From an uncultured bacterium (lineage in GTDB: Bacteria > Patescibacteriota > Patescibacteriia > UBA1558 > GWA2-36-10): a DNA stretch of 11,066 bases. The DNA lies in assembly GCA_937912185.1 (NCBI GenBank), contig CALDOH010000112.1, forward strand, positions 1 to 11,066, read 5' to 3'. Below the pieces are notes generated by a model that worked only from the letters and a program-made list of their open reading frames with translations, was not told where the DNA came from and ran no database searches. Below are positions 1 to 6,883 of this stretch, piece by piece (the stretch's first letter is position 1; every line of letters starts with the position of its first letter). Made by a program: the position numbers and the translations under genes.

Positions 1-32
1 TTTCTTTAAAAAATTAACTCTATAAAAACCAC

Positions 33-3000
33 ATGAGAAATTTAGCAAGAAAAGGTCTAAATTACTTTATAGTTTTTACTGTAATTTTGTGGAACATTGG
101 CACACCCGCATTTGCAGTAGATATCGAAGGTTTAGACAAAACAACAGATAGTAAAATTACTGTCTGCCATGTTGTTCCTGCAACTCCAGGTCATGCCGGT
201 AAAACTGAGACCATAGAGATTTCAGAGAGCGCTTGGCCAACCCATGAAACTCATGGTGATGTTGAAGGTACATGTCCACCTCCACCTCCACCACCACCAG
301 AGACCTACTGTGATACAGCTGATGTTGTTATTGACACTACTTTGAAGGTAGTTGGTGACGGTTGTTATGATGGTACTGGTCCTTGGCTACCTATCGATAC
401 TGAGATAGTACCAATGACATTAGCCGGAAATTATGAAGTTTATGCTGAAGTAGAACGTAGTGATCCGGGTGTACAACTAGCTGAAACCTTCACTTTGGAT
501 GTAGAAGGTACAACTGGACCAGAATTACCAGACAATGAAGAAGCTCAAAATGTGATTGAGCAATATGCTGGTGATTTTTATTTTAATACTGGTAACAATC
601 TAGTTACCATGACCACTACTGCGCAATGTCCTCCAGATGAGACTCCAAATAGCGTCAAAGTATTGAAACTTTGTATGAATGTTATAGAAGAAGAGGAAGA
701 ATGTTCACTGCAAGATAATCTCCTTGTAAATAGTAGTTTTGAAGCCCCAGAAGTTACTGACCCTGCCTTATGGCAGAAAATGAGCCCAGTACTTGGTTGG
801 GATATTGAAAAAGTTTCTGATAGTTCAGCTACCACTCTTGAGCTCCATAGAGCTTGGAGCGGAAACGTAGCAGCTGAAGGCTTGCAATATGCAGAACTTG
901 ATGGAGATCATTCAACTCGTATCTACCAGGATGTTGCGACAGAAGAAGGTGCAGAATACAAATTATTTTGGTCTTTTGCGCCACGTCATAACATCACCGC
1001 TGAACAAAACCATCTTTCAGTTGAAGTTGGTGGAAGTCAGGTAGAGACAAATGGTCCAGCAACCGGTAGCGCACCTCTTGCGCAAGGTGATTGGACAAAG
1101 TCTGACTATGTATTTATCGCTGATGGCACAAACACAGAAATAGCCTTAAAAGATATTGGACCAAGCGATAGTTTTGGAACTTTTGTTGATGATGTACGTC
1201 TTTGTAAAATATCTGACCCAGAAGTCGATCCATATTGTGGTGATGGTACTGTCAATCAAACCTGGGAACAATGTGATGACGGCAACTTAGAAAATGGCGA
1301 TGGCTGTGATGCTCAATGTCAGATTGAGATTCCAGATGAACCATATCTTACTGTAAAAGCTCATAAAATAGTCTGTGATGCTGAAGAATATCTTCCAAAC
1401 TGGGGAGATGGTTCTGGTCCAGGTACAATTACCGCTACTACAGCTACTGATTATGTAGCTCAAAATGAACATTGTTGGTTAGCAGACAATTGGTCATTCC
1501 AATGGGGAATCGGCGTACCAGTTATGCCTGGTGACCATATTGGCTCAGCTACCAGTGGTGCTTGGATGGACTTTAATTCTGTTAGCAATGGCGTAGTTCC
1601 AGCTCAAGCAGAGATTTTTAGAAATGATGGCACTATCAAGATTAGGGAAAATCTACAAGAAGGTTATATTCCATTTTCTTATACACCTGGAACAGGTCAG
1701 ACTCCTCCAGGTGATAGCTATAGTGCAGAAATATATTGTCATAACGACGTATTAAACTATGATAATTATGACTATATCAATAGTCCACAATTAGATTACA
1801 CATATTATTGTGTAGCCTTTAATGCTGAAACCGAGCCACAATATGATCCATATTGCGGTGATGGCATTGTCAACCAAAAATGGGAACAATGCGATCCAGG
1901 TCTTACAACTTTGGATAAAACTGAAGGCGGCGGCGGTCAGATTGTTGGCTGTAGTCAACAGTGCCAATATGTTGTCCCACCACAAGAATGTAGTGATTTA
2001 ACTCTAGCTAAGATAAGTGTTGATGACTTCCGAAACTGGAATGGTGGTGATATGACCAGCGACCTATTCCTAGGTTCAGAATCATATATGATCCCTCACG
2101 ATGTTTGGTTTGCTGTTTATTGGAATGGTAGTTACTTCCTAGATGCAGACCTATCAAACTATGAAGATGTTCCTGGTTTAGCTGTTCAACGTTTAGAAGA
2201 TAGTTTACGTGTAGTAATGCATGGTACTGGATCAGACGGTGAGAAAGAACACGTAAGTGGTGATATTGAATTTTGGAATGCCACTGTTGGCACTCTAGAA
2301 AGCGATAATTCAAACGCTTATCCAAATAGTAATAGCTTAGAAAATGGCTTTGATGGTACTGGTGTTGGTTTTTACAATGCTGGTAATGACGAAGTTTGGG
2401 TAGCAGACGGCAAATCAAACTATTGGTTGACCACTACCACTGCTGATGATGGTTATTACACCAATTGGGGAATAATCGAAGATTGTGATGGTCCATCTAT
2501 TTGTGGTGTAAAATTTGAAGATGTAGACAAAGATGGTCGTCAGGGAGAGATAGAACAAAATCTAGCTGATTGGACTATCAATCTTTATGAAAAATCATCT
2601 TGCCAAGAAGGCGATGAATGGGCTGATCGTGTAGTTGAATACAATCCAGGTCCAAACGTCCCAACAGAACGTAGTAACCCAAATAAAGCTCTAGGTGTTG
2701 CCGAAAACAATGATACTATGAATTTTGTATCCTTAGGTGTTGGCGGTGAGCTTATCCTAGAATTTGATAACCTAATTGAAAATAACGCTGGTGATGATAT
2801 TCAAGTTTTTGAAACCAGCTATGGCAACCCAAGTTGTGCCGCTTATCCTGAATATGTGCATGTTTATGCTTCTCAAGACGGAACAAACTGGACAAGCTTA
2901 GGTAGTGGATGCCAAGAAGGTGATCCAAGTTTTGACTTAGGTGTTCTACCATGGGCTAAATATGTAAAACTAGTTGATGAATCAAGTGGTACACCAGACG

Positions 3001-4886
3001 GCTTTGATGTTGATGGTGTAAAAGCTATAAATTGTTTAAATGTTGACGAAGAACCAGTAGCCACTGAAGTTACTACTGAAAATGGTTATTGTTTTGATGA
3101 TGTTGAGCCAGGCTACTATATGGTTTGTGAAGAAATGCAAGAAGGTTGGACAAATAGTACTCCTTTATGTCAACAAGTTTTGATACAAGGAGAAGAAAGT
3201 GTTTCAAAAGAACAAAGTCAGACAGTTAATGTAGATTTTGGTAACTATGAAGAAACTCAATCTATACCATATGCTCCATGGTGTTCTGCCTTGCTGGGTA
3301 TTGTCACTGGAGCTATTCAAACTCAGACTTACAATGAAGTAGCTGATCTATATAATGGTGATCAACTTCAGGTTATTAACTTGAGTGATATTGCTGTGAT
3401 GGCTCAATTGTACGCTGAAGGCAACAACGAAGAGTGTTATAAACAATTTGAAGATCCAGAAGATGATTTTCATTGGACTTGTGACAACATCGAAGAAGTT
3501 GATTGGTGTGGCGGTTTGAAACAAGGCGTAAAAGATAGCTATAGCAATCCAGATAATTATTTCTTTGTCTTTGATCTCTGGAACGATCATGGTGATGGTA
3601 CCTATGGGGACGGAGTGATGAATTTGTCAGATATTGCTGTGATGGCTAGTTATTTAGCCGAACCAGTTGATCAATACCAATGTTATGATCATTATCCATT
3701 CTTTGACTGTACTCCAAATACTCCTCCAGTTATTACTTTGATTGGTGACGACCCTGTGTATATATATCAATGGGAAACCTATAATGATGACGGCGCTACT
3801 GCTGATGATGCCGAAGATGGAGATATTACTGGTGATATCGTAACCAATGATTCTGTTGATACTTCAAACCCTGGTATTTATATTGTTACTTACAATGTAA
3901 GTGATTCAAAGGGTGCAGCTGCTCCTGAGGTAACTAGAACTGTGATTGTTCAGTCTCAGGGTGGTGGTGACCCAATTTGTGGTAACGAGATCCTTGAAGA
4001 AGGTGAAGATTGTGATGGCTCTGCTCCAGAGGGATATCAGTGTACCGATCAATGTGAATTGATCCAAATTCCACCTCCACCACCACCTCCACCAGGATGC
4101 GTTGGCTCTTGTGGCGGTGGCGGTGACATCTGGCCACCAACTATTTCCAATGTTGGAGAAGGTCCTCAGTGTGAGCTTACCACTGTTACCTGGAAAACTT
4201 CAGAAGATTCAATCTCATGGGTAGTTTATGGAACTGATGAAAATAATTTAGATCAAGAATACAAGAGTACAGAAAAGTTTGAAGAACACTCAATTGTTTT
4301 ACCAGGCCTAGTATCAGGAACTACTTACTACTATATGGTAAAGGCTCAGAATGAGCATGGTATTAGCAATAATGATAACCATTCATTCACTACTCCAAGT
4401 TCAGAGTCTTGTGGAGAGGTACTGGGTGAAAAGATTGTCGATGAAGAGCCAGCTCCAATATCTTGTGATTTCTTTAGACCTAGTGGTTCTATAGGTACCG
4501 ATGCTGATACAGAGGATGTCTTTGCTTATCCTGATGGTAGTTTGATTCGTTATGAATGTGATCATACTATGGGAGTGTTTGCCATCCGAGAACAGATGAA
4601 ATGGCATGTTCCAACCTGGCAGTATCTACACGACCATTACTTTGGTAAGAGAATTTATAATATTTCCTGGGGAGTATTTAATGGCTACCCAGATTATAAT
4701 GAAGACAGTGGTCTAGTAGCAGGCGTTAAGGTCTACTCTGATGGTACCTTACTTCGCGGTAGCGACAAAAAAGTATACATCATAGAGAGTGGTCATAAGC
4801 GTCATATTATTAGTCTAGAAGAATTAAAGAAGTATACTGGAAAAGAAATCGTCAATGTGAGTGATGATGTTCTAAATCAGTACTAA
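33..4886 (+). CDS. Secreted multidomain mosaic surface protein (DUF4215, DUF642-like, SdrD_B-like, dockerin-like, DUF5011-like, FN3-like)
   Basis: A 1617-residue exported protein. Residues 1-28 form a signal peptide: basic start, hydrophobic core, AFA cleavage site. Then in order: a CHVVP...HETHGD motif (about 44-76) common in bacterial surface proteins; a polyproline run (81-88); a DUF642-like carbohydrate-binding-type region (229-394); a Cys-rich DUF4215-like repeat (399-429); a module I recall from parcubacterial proteins (436-600, KIVCD...LPNWG...AEIYCHND); a second DUF4215-like repeat (605-650); an unassigned region (660-815); an SdrD_B-like domain split by a discoidin-like insert (822-1075); two dockerin-like calcium-binding repeats (LSDIAVMA at 1117 and 1198); a DUF5011-like Ig domain (1228-1308); a third Cys-rich repeat (1313-1343); polyproline; an FN3-like domain (1367-1460); and two copies of a C-terminal module (from 1501 and 1570). 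There is no LPXTG motif and no C-terminal membrane helix. There is no Shine-Dalgarno; TATAAA at 21-26 could give a nearly leaderless mRNA. Probable role is cell-surface attachment or glycan binding; domain calls are by eye. Confidence 0.85.
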   Translation: MRNLARKGLNYFIVFTVILWNIGTPAFAVDIEGLDKTTDSKITVCHVVPATPGHAGKTETIEISESAWPTHETHGDVEGTCPPPPPPPPETYCDTADVVIDTTLKVVGDGCYDGTGPWLPIDTEIVPMTLAGNYEVYAEVERSDPGVQLAETFTLDVEGTTGPELPDNEEAQNVIEQYAGDFYFNTGNNLVTMTTTAQCPPDETPNSVKVLKLCMNVIEEEEECSLQDNLLVNSSFEAPEVTDPALWQKMSPVLGWDIEKVSDSSATTLELHRAWSGNVAAEGLQYAELDGDHSTRIYQDVATEEGAEYKLFWSFAPRHNITAEQNHLSVEVGGSQVETNGPATGSAPLAQGDWTKSDYVFIADGTNTEIALKDIGPSDSFGTFVDDVRLCKISDPEVDPYCGDGTVNQTWEQCDDGNLENGDGCDAQCQIEIPDEPYLTVKAHKIVCDAEEYLPNWGDGSGPGTITATTATDYVAQNEHCWLADNWSFQWGIGVPVMPGDHIGSATSGAWMDFNSVSNGVVPAQAEIFRNDGTIKIRENLQEGYIPFSYTPGTGQTPPGDSYSAEIYCHNDVLNYDNYDYINSPQLDYTYYCVAFNAETEPQYDPYCGDGIVNQKWEQCDPGLTTLDKTEGGGGQIVGCSQQCQYVVPPQECSDLTLAKISVDDFRNWNGGDMTSDLFLGSESYMIPHDVWFAVYWNGSYFLDADLSNYEDVPGLAVQRLEDSLRVVMHGTGSDGEKEHVSGDIEFWNATVGTLESDNSNAYPNSNSLENGFDGTGVGFYNAGNDEVWVADGKSNYWLTTTTADDGYYTNWGIIEDCDGPSICGVKFEDVDKDGRQGEIEQNLADWTINLYEKSSCQEGDEWADRVVEYNPGPNVPTERSNPNKALGVAENNDTMNFVSLGVGGELILEFDNLIENNAGDDIQVFETSYGNPSCAAYPEYVHVYASQDGTNWTSLGSGCQEGDPSFDLGVLPWAKYVKLVDESSGTPDGFDVDGVKAINCLNVDEEPVATEVTTENGYCFDDVEPGYYMVCEEMQEGWTNSTPLCQQVLIQGEESVSKEQSQTVNVDFGNYEETQSIPYAPWCSALLGIVTGAIQTQTYNEVADLYNGDQLQVINLSDIAVMAQLYAEGNNEECYKQFEDPEDDFHWTCDNIEEVDWCGGLKQGVKDSYSNPDNYFFVFDLWNDHGDGTYGDGVMNLSDIAVMASYLAEPVDQYQCYDHYPFFDCTPNTPPVITLIGDDPVYIYQWETYNDDGATADDAEDGDITGDIVTNDSVDTSNPGIYIVTYNVSDSKGAAAPEVTRTVIVQSQGGGDPICGNEILEEGEDCDGSAPEGYQCTDQCELIQIPPPPPPPPGCVGSCGGGGDIWPPTISNVGEGPQCELTTVTWKTSEDSISWVVYGTDENNLDQEYKSTEKFEEHSIVLPGLVSGTTYYYMVKAQNEHGISNNDNHSFTTPSSESCGEVLGEKIVDEEPAPISCDFFRPSGSIGTDADTEDVFAYPDGSLIRYECDHTMGVFAIREQMKWHVPTWQYLHDHYFGKRIYNISWGVFNGYPDYNEDSGLVAGVKVYSDGTLLRGSDKKVYIIESGHKRHIISLEELKKYTGKEIVNVSDDVLNQY
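1227..1277 (+). repeat. DUF4215-like coding repeat, copy 1
   Basis: This 17-codon segment encodes DPYCGDGxVNQxWEQCD, the start of a Cys-rich repeat. By hand it matches 44 of 51 bases at 1845-1895. Most differences are third-position changes, which indicates duplication followed by selection on the protein. Confidence 0.8.
1845..1895 (+). repeat. DUF4215-like coding repeat, copy 2
   Basis: Second copy of the segment at 1227-1277. The downstream half of this repeat departs from copy 1: it carries a Gly-rich insertion (EGGGGQ) instead of the NGDGC stretch. Confidence 0.8.
3387..3404 (+). repeat. Dockerin-like helix repeat, copy 1 (18-nt exact repeat)
   Basis: Exact 18-nt match to 3630-3647, encoding DIAVMA, the helix of a dockerin/EF-hand-like calcium-binding repeat (NLSDIAVMA). 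The acidic loop before it is less canonical here than in the second copy. Confidence 0.7.
3630..3647 (+). repeat. Dockerin-like helix repeat, copy 2 (18-nt exact repeat)
   Basis: Second copy of the segment at 3387-3404. It is preceded by an Asp/Gly-rich loop (DHGDGTYGDGVMNLSD) that resembles a calcium-binding dockerin loop. Confidence 0.7.
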
Positions 4887-4903
4887 GTATATTGTTAAAG
4901 ATT

Positions 4904-4941
4904 CCGCCCCCGCTTTGCGGGGGCGGCTTTTGTTTTGTTTT
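4904..4941 (+). terminator. Rho-independent terminator of the surface protein gene
   Basis: A perfect 10-bp GC stem (CCGCCCCCGC / GCGGGGGCGG, 4904-4913 with 4917-4926) closes a TTT loop and is followed by a T-rich tract at 4928-4941. It begins 17 nt after the stop codon at 4886. Confidence 0.93.
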
Positions 4942-4961
4942 AAAATATAGGGTAAACCCCA

Positions 4962-4991
4962 CACCACATTGTTTGACCTAATAATGTGGTG
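4962..4991 (+). promoter_or_regulatory. Inverted repeat upstream of mutM (possible operator or RNA hairpin)
   Basis: The exact 9-bp arms CACCACATT (4962-4970) and AATGTGGTG (4983-4991) are separated by 12 nt. As RNA the stem could gain a G-U and a U-A pair. No T-tract follows, so it is not a terminator. It surrounds the possible -35 box TTGACC at 4973-4978, the position expected of a repressor operator. The function is inferred. Confidence 0.5.
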
Positions 4992-5002
4992 CAAGGTAAT
5001 AT
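4973..5002 (+). promoter_or_regulatory. Possible mutM promoter
   Basis: TTGACC (4973-4978), an 18-nt spacer and TAATAT (4997-5002). This would start transcription near 5009, at the ATG itself, giving a leaderless mRNA. The -10 is a poor match; TATATT at 5000-5005 fits consensus better but with a 21-nt spacer. An AAGG at 4993-4996, 12 nt from the ATG, is a competing weak Shine-Dalgarno reading. Confidence 0.35.
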
Positions 5003-5008
5003 ATTCAT

Positions 5009-5863
5009 ATGCCAGAATTACCAGAAGTAGAGACTATCCGTCGTGGTCTTGAGACGGCAGTTTTGAACAAAAGAATTAGTGCCTTGGAGGTCAAAAAACA
5101 TAAGTTGCTTCGAAATAAAACAGCTTATTTTATTGATATTTTAAAAAATAATAGTATTGTTTCAATCGATCGGATTGGGAAACTATTGATTTTTGTTTTG
5201 GCTGATAAGCAGCATTATCTATTGATTCACTTGAAGATGACTGGTCAGCTGATCTATCAAGACGGGGGAGATATAATTGCTGGCGGACACAACCTAGGTT
5301 TTACCGAGGGGCTACCAAATAAGTATTCTCATATTATCTTTTATTTTGCTGATGGGTCCAATTTATTTTTTAATGATATGAGGCAATTTGGCTACATGGA
5401 GTTGGTTCAAGATAAGGATATAGTTATCGATAGATTTGGCATCGAACCAGGAAAAAAAGATTTTACCTTAAAGAACTTCAAGGATATTTTCAAAAATAGA
5501 AGGATTAGCATCAAGCAAGTATTGCTCAATCAAAAATTGATATCTGGCATTGGCAATATCTATGCTGATGAGATTTGTTTTCGGGCCAAGGTTTTGCCAG
5601 ATCGTAAAGTAAACCAGCTTAGCGATGAAGATATTAAACGTTTGTTTGATGCTAGTAAGTATATTATAGAAAAAGCAGTTGAGAAACGGGGGACTACTTT
5701 TAGCGATTATCGAGACACTAGTGGTCGTGAGGGCAATTTTGTAAAATATCTCAAAGTTTATGGTCGTGCTGGCAAACAATGTTTACGTTGTCGACAGGAA
5801 AGTATAAAAAAGGTAAGATTGGGAGGTAGAGGAACGCATTTTTGTCCTAATTGCCAGAAATAA
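5009..5863 (+). CDS. mutM: Formamidopyrimidine-DNA glycosylase (Fpg/MutM)
   Basis: A bifunctional DNA glycosylase/AP lyase that removes 8-oxoguanine and other oxidised purines in base-excision repair. The protein has 284 residues. The N-terminus MPELPEVET supplies the catalytic proline (after Met removal) and the following glutamate, which fixes the start. Other visible family features are the lysine of the IGKLL motif (K58, equivalent to E. coli K57), HLKMTG (74-79), DMRQFG (123-128, damage-site wedge residues) and the helix-two-turn-helix around LISGIGNIYADE (177-188). The C-terminal zinc finger has C258, C261, C279 and C282, and the family's zinc-finger arginine falls at R274. It is about 15 residues longer than E. 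coli Fpg, partly because of an extra loop around 88-106 (GGHNLGFTEGLPNKYSH). All key residues are present, so it should be active. It has a terminator upstream but none obvious downstream. Confidence 0.97.
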   Translation: MPELPEVETIRRGLETAVLNKRISALEVKKHKLLRNKTAYFIDILKNNSIVSIDRIGKLLIFVLADKQHYLLIHLKMTGQLIYQDGGDIIAGGHNLGFTEGLPNKYSHIIFYFADGSNLFFNDMRQFGYMELVQDKDIVIDRFGIEPGKKDFTLKNFKDIFKNRRISIKQVLLNQKLISGIGNIYADEICFRAKVLPDRKVNQLSDEDIKRLFDASKYIIEKAVEKRGTTFSDYRDTSGREGNFVKYLKVYGRAGKQCLRCRQESIKKVRLGGRGTHFCPNCQK

Positions 5864-5872
5864 TTTATTTAT

Positions 5873-5930
5873 GTCATCCTAAATTCATTTCAGGATCTAC
5901 ACTGAGATTCCGAAACAAGCTTGGAATGAC
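5873..5930. repeat. Imperfect palindrome with GTCAT...ATGAC ends
   Basis: Two 26-nt arms (5873-5898 and 5905-5930) flank a 6-nt centre. By hand, 18 of 26 positions match as inverted repeats. All eight differences are transitions, and three of them would be G-U pairs in RNA. The GTCATCC.../...GGAATGAC ends and the GATTCCGA core resemble the dispersed intergenic palindromes built on GTCATTCCGA found in many bacterial genomes. There is no T-tract, so termination is not supported. Confidence 0.6.
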
Positions 5931-5959
5931 AAGGAGAGAATTACCAAAAATAGTTAAAC

Positions 5960-5965
5960 TATAAT
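5960..5965 (+). promoter_or_regulatory. Isolated TATAAT box abutting the SdpI-like start
   Basis: A perfect -10 hexamer ends one base before the ATG at 5967. No good -35 lies 16-18 nt upstream, and a start site from it would fall inside the gene. It may be chance in AT-rich sequence, or it could drive a shorter leaderless product. No Shine-Dalgarno lies at a usable distance; AAGGAG at 5931-5936 is about 30 nt away. Confidence 0.25.
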
Positions 5966-5966
5966 A

Positions 5967-6641
5967 ATGAAAAAAACCAAGCTACTAGAATCAATATCGC
6001 TTTTGGTTATCATAGCAATGATTGTCCTGGCTTATTATTTTAGTCAGGCCTTACCAGAAAGAGTAATTTCTCATTGGAATGCTCAGGGCCAAGCAGATGA
6101 TTATTCTACTAAAAACTTTTTTGTTTTTTTTGTGCCACTTATGACAATTGGTATTTACTTGCTGATGAAGTATTTGCCCAAGATCGATCCTAAAAAAGTT
6201 AATTATGTAAAGTTTGATGTAGCTTATAATTTTCTCAGGCTCTACATCATTTTGTTTATGTTGGTAATTTATTATATCTCCGGTATGATGAATCTGGATT
6301 TTGGCCGCGATTGGCAACTAAACAAGATAATGCCTGTGCTAATGGCAGTTTTGTTTATCTCCATTGGCCTGATAATGCCCAAGATCAAGCAAAATTGGTT
6401 TGCTGGTATCAGAACACCTTGGACCCTTTCTAGTAGCGATATTTGGGACAAAACACATAAATTGGCAGGCAAGATGTTTATTTTGGCTGGAATAGTGTTT
6501 TTGAGCATGATGTTTTTGCCAGGTGATTATTTTTGGGTCGTTATGGCTGGAGTTATAATAGCAGCCTTTGTGCCGGTTATTTATTCATATTTTCTTTATA
6601 AGAACAGTCAAAAATTGCCTCCAGAAGGACCTAGAGAGTAG
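5967..6641 (+). CDS. SdpI/DUF1648-family integral membrane protein
   Basis: A 224-residue, probably six-helix membrane protein, with helices near 7-25, 50-67, 88-106, 119-137, 168-184 and 188-210. The N-terminal part matches the DUF1648 pattern, with LPERVISHWNAQGQAD after the first helix. The C-terminal half carries the SdpI signature (NWFAGIRTPWTLSSSDIW, then DKTHKLAGKMF, 143-171). In Bacillus subtilis, SdpI (about 207 residues) is the immunity protein against the SdpC killing peptide and also sequesters the SdpR repressor. Most homologues elsewhere are uncharacterised, so immunity is only a family-based guess. No SdpC, SdpA/B or SdpR gene is visible nearby, so this is an orphan. The tail after the last helix is short and polar. 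A terminator follows 22 nt after the stop. Confidence 0.88.
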   Translation: MKKTKLLESISLLVIIAMIVLAYYFSQALPERVISHWNAQGQADDYSTKNFFVFFVPLMTIGIYLLMKYLPKIDPKKVNYVKFDVAYNFLRLYIILFMLVIYYISGMMNLDFGRDWQLNKIMPVLMAVLFISIGLIMPKIKQNWFAGIRTPWTLSSSDIWDKTHKLAGKMFILAGIVFLSMMFLPGDYFWVVMAGVIIAAFVPVIYSYFLYKNSQKLPPEGPRE

Positions 6642-6663
6642 AGGATTTATAGCTTATTTTAGC

Positions 6664-6693
6664 AAAAACTCCGTAAACACGGGGTTTTTGTTT
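6664..6693 (+). terminator. Terminator after the SdpI-like gene
   Basis: An ACTCCGT-type stem (6668-6674) pairs with ACGGGGT (6679-6685) around AAAC, with one G-U pair. It is extended by A-run/T-run pairing and ends in TTTTTGTTT. The flanking A-tract means it might also act on the opposite strand. Confidence 0.85.
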
Positions 6694-6714
6694 ACTTAAG
6701 AATGTATAATAATA

Positions 6715-6743
6715 TTGACAATTATTCTAAAGTATGATATAAT
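6715..6743 (+). promoter_or_regulatory. Perfect-consensus sigma70 promoter with extended -10
   Basis: TTGACA (6715-6720), exactly 17 nt, then TATAAT (6738-6743), with the extended -10 TG dinucleotide at 6735-6736. Every core element matches the housekeeping consensus. The predicted start near 6750 gives a leader of about 134 nt. The sequence just after the -10 is part of an imperfect AT dyad (TGAT..., ...ATCA, 6735-6755). Confidence 0.9.
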
Positions 6744-6784
6744 AATATATTATCAAGATGGGATAAACGTGCCTATTTTCGATG

Positions 6785-6867
6785 TTTGATCTTTGAAAGT
6801 CAAATAAATAAGTCTAGAAAAGTGAGGCTTTACAGCCTCGAAGCAATAGTCGAGACCTTCGGGTTTC
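6785..6867 (+). promoter_or_regulatory. Structured 5' leader of the GC-rich gene (three hairpins)
   Basis: Three hairpins can be drawn in the untranslated leader: TTTGA/TCAAA with CTT/AAG inside (6785-6804); GAGGCT-TTAC-AGCCTC (6824-6839); and GAGACC-TTCG-GGTTTC (6852-6867), a UUCG tetraloop with one G-U pair. The last ends 4 nt before the Shine-Dalgarno. GGTTT at 6862-6866 could instead pair with AGACC at 6879-6883, putting the ribosome site in a loop. This could mean regulated translation or simple mRNA stabilisation. It matches no riboswitch class I know. Confidence 0.55.
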
Positions 6868-6870
6868 AAA

Positions 6871-6877
6871 AAGGAGG
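6871..6877 (+). promoter_or_regulatory. Consensus Shine-Dalgarno site
   Basis: AAGGAGG with a 6-nt spacer to the ATG at 6884, which fixes that start. It is the only strong, well-spaced Shine-Dalgarno in the window; the other genes have A-rich starts with none or a weak one. Confidence 0.9.
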
Positions 6878-6883
6878 AAGACC

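Noticed and set aside
2008..2418. 136-codon minus-strand open frame opposite the surface protein gene
   Set aside because: It has no promoter or start signal and a His/Gln/Leu-rich, low-quality translation. It lies wholly inside a well-supported gene on the other strand, so it is a shadow.
33..4886. Alternative genetic code (UGA as Gly or Trp)
   Set aside because: All long genes read through without in-frame TGA, Trp is encoded by TGG, and stops are TAA/TAG. The standard bacterial code suffices.
5873..5930. Reading the palindrome as a mutM terminator
   Set aside because: The arms are imperfect and the following bases are AAGGAGAG rather than a T-tract.
6750..6883. tRNA or known riboswitch in the long leader
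   Set aside because: There is no cloverleaf, CCA-ready acceptor stem or T-loop motif, and no match to a riboswitch core that I recognise. Only simple hairpins are visible.
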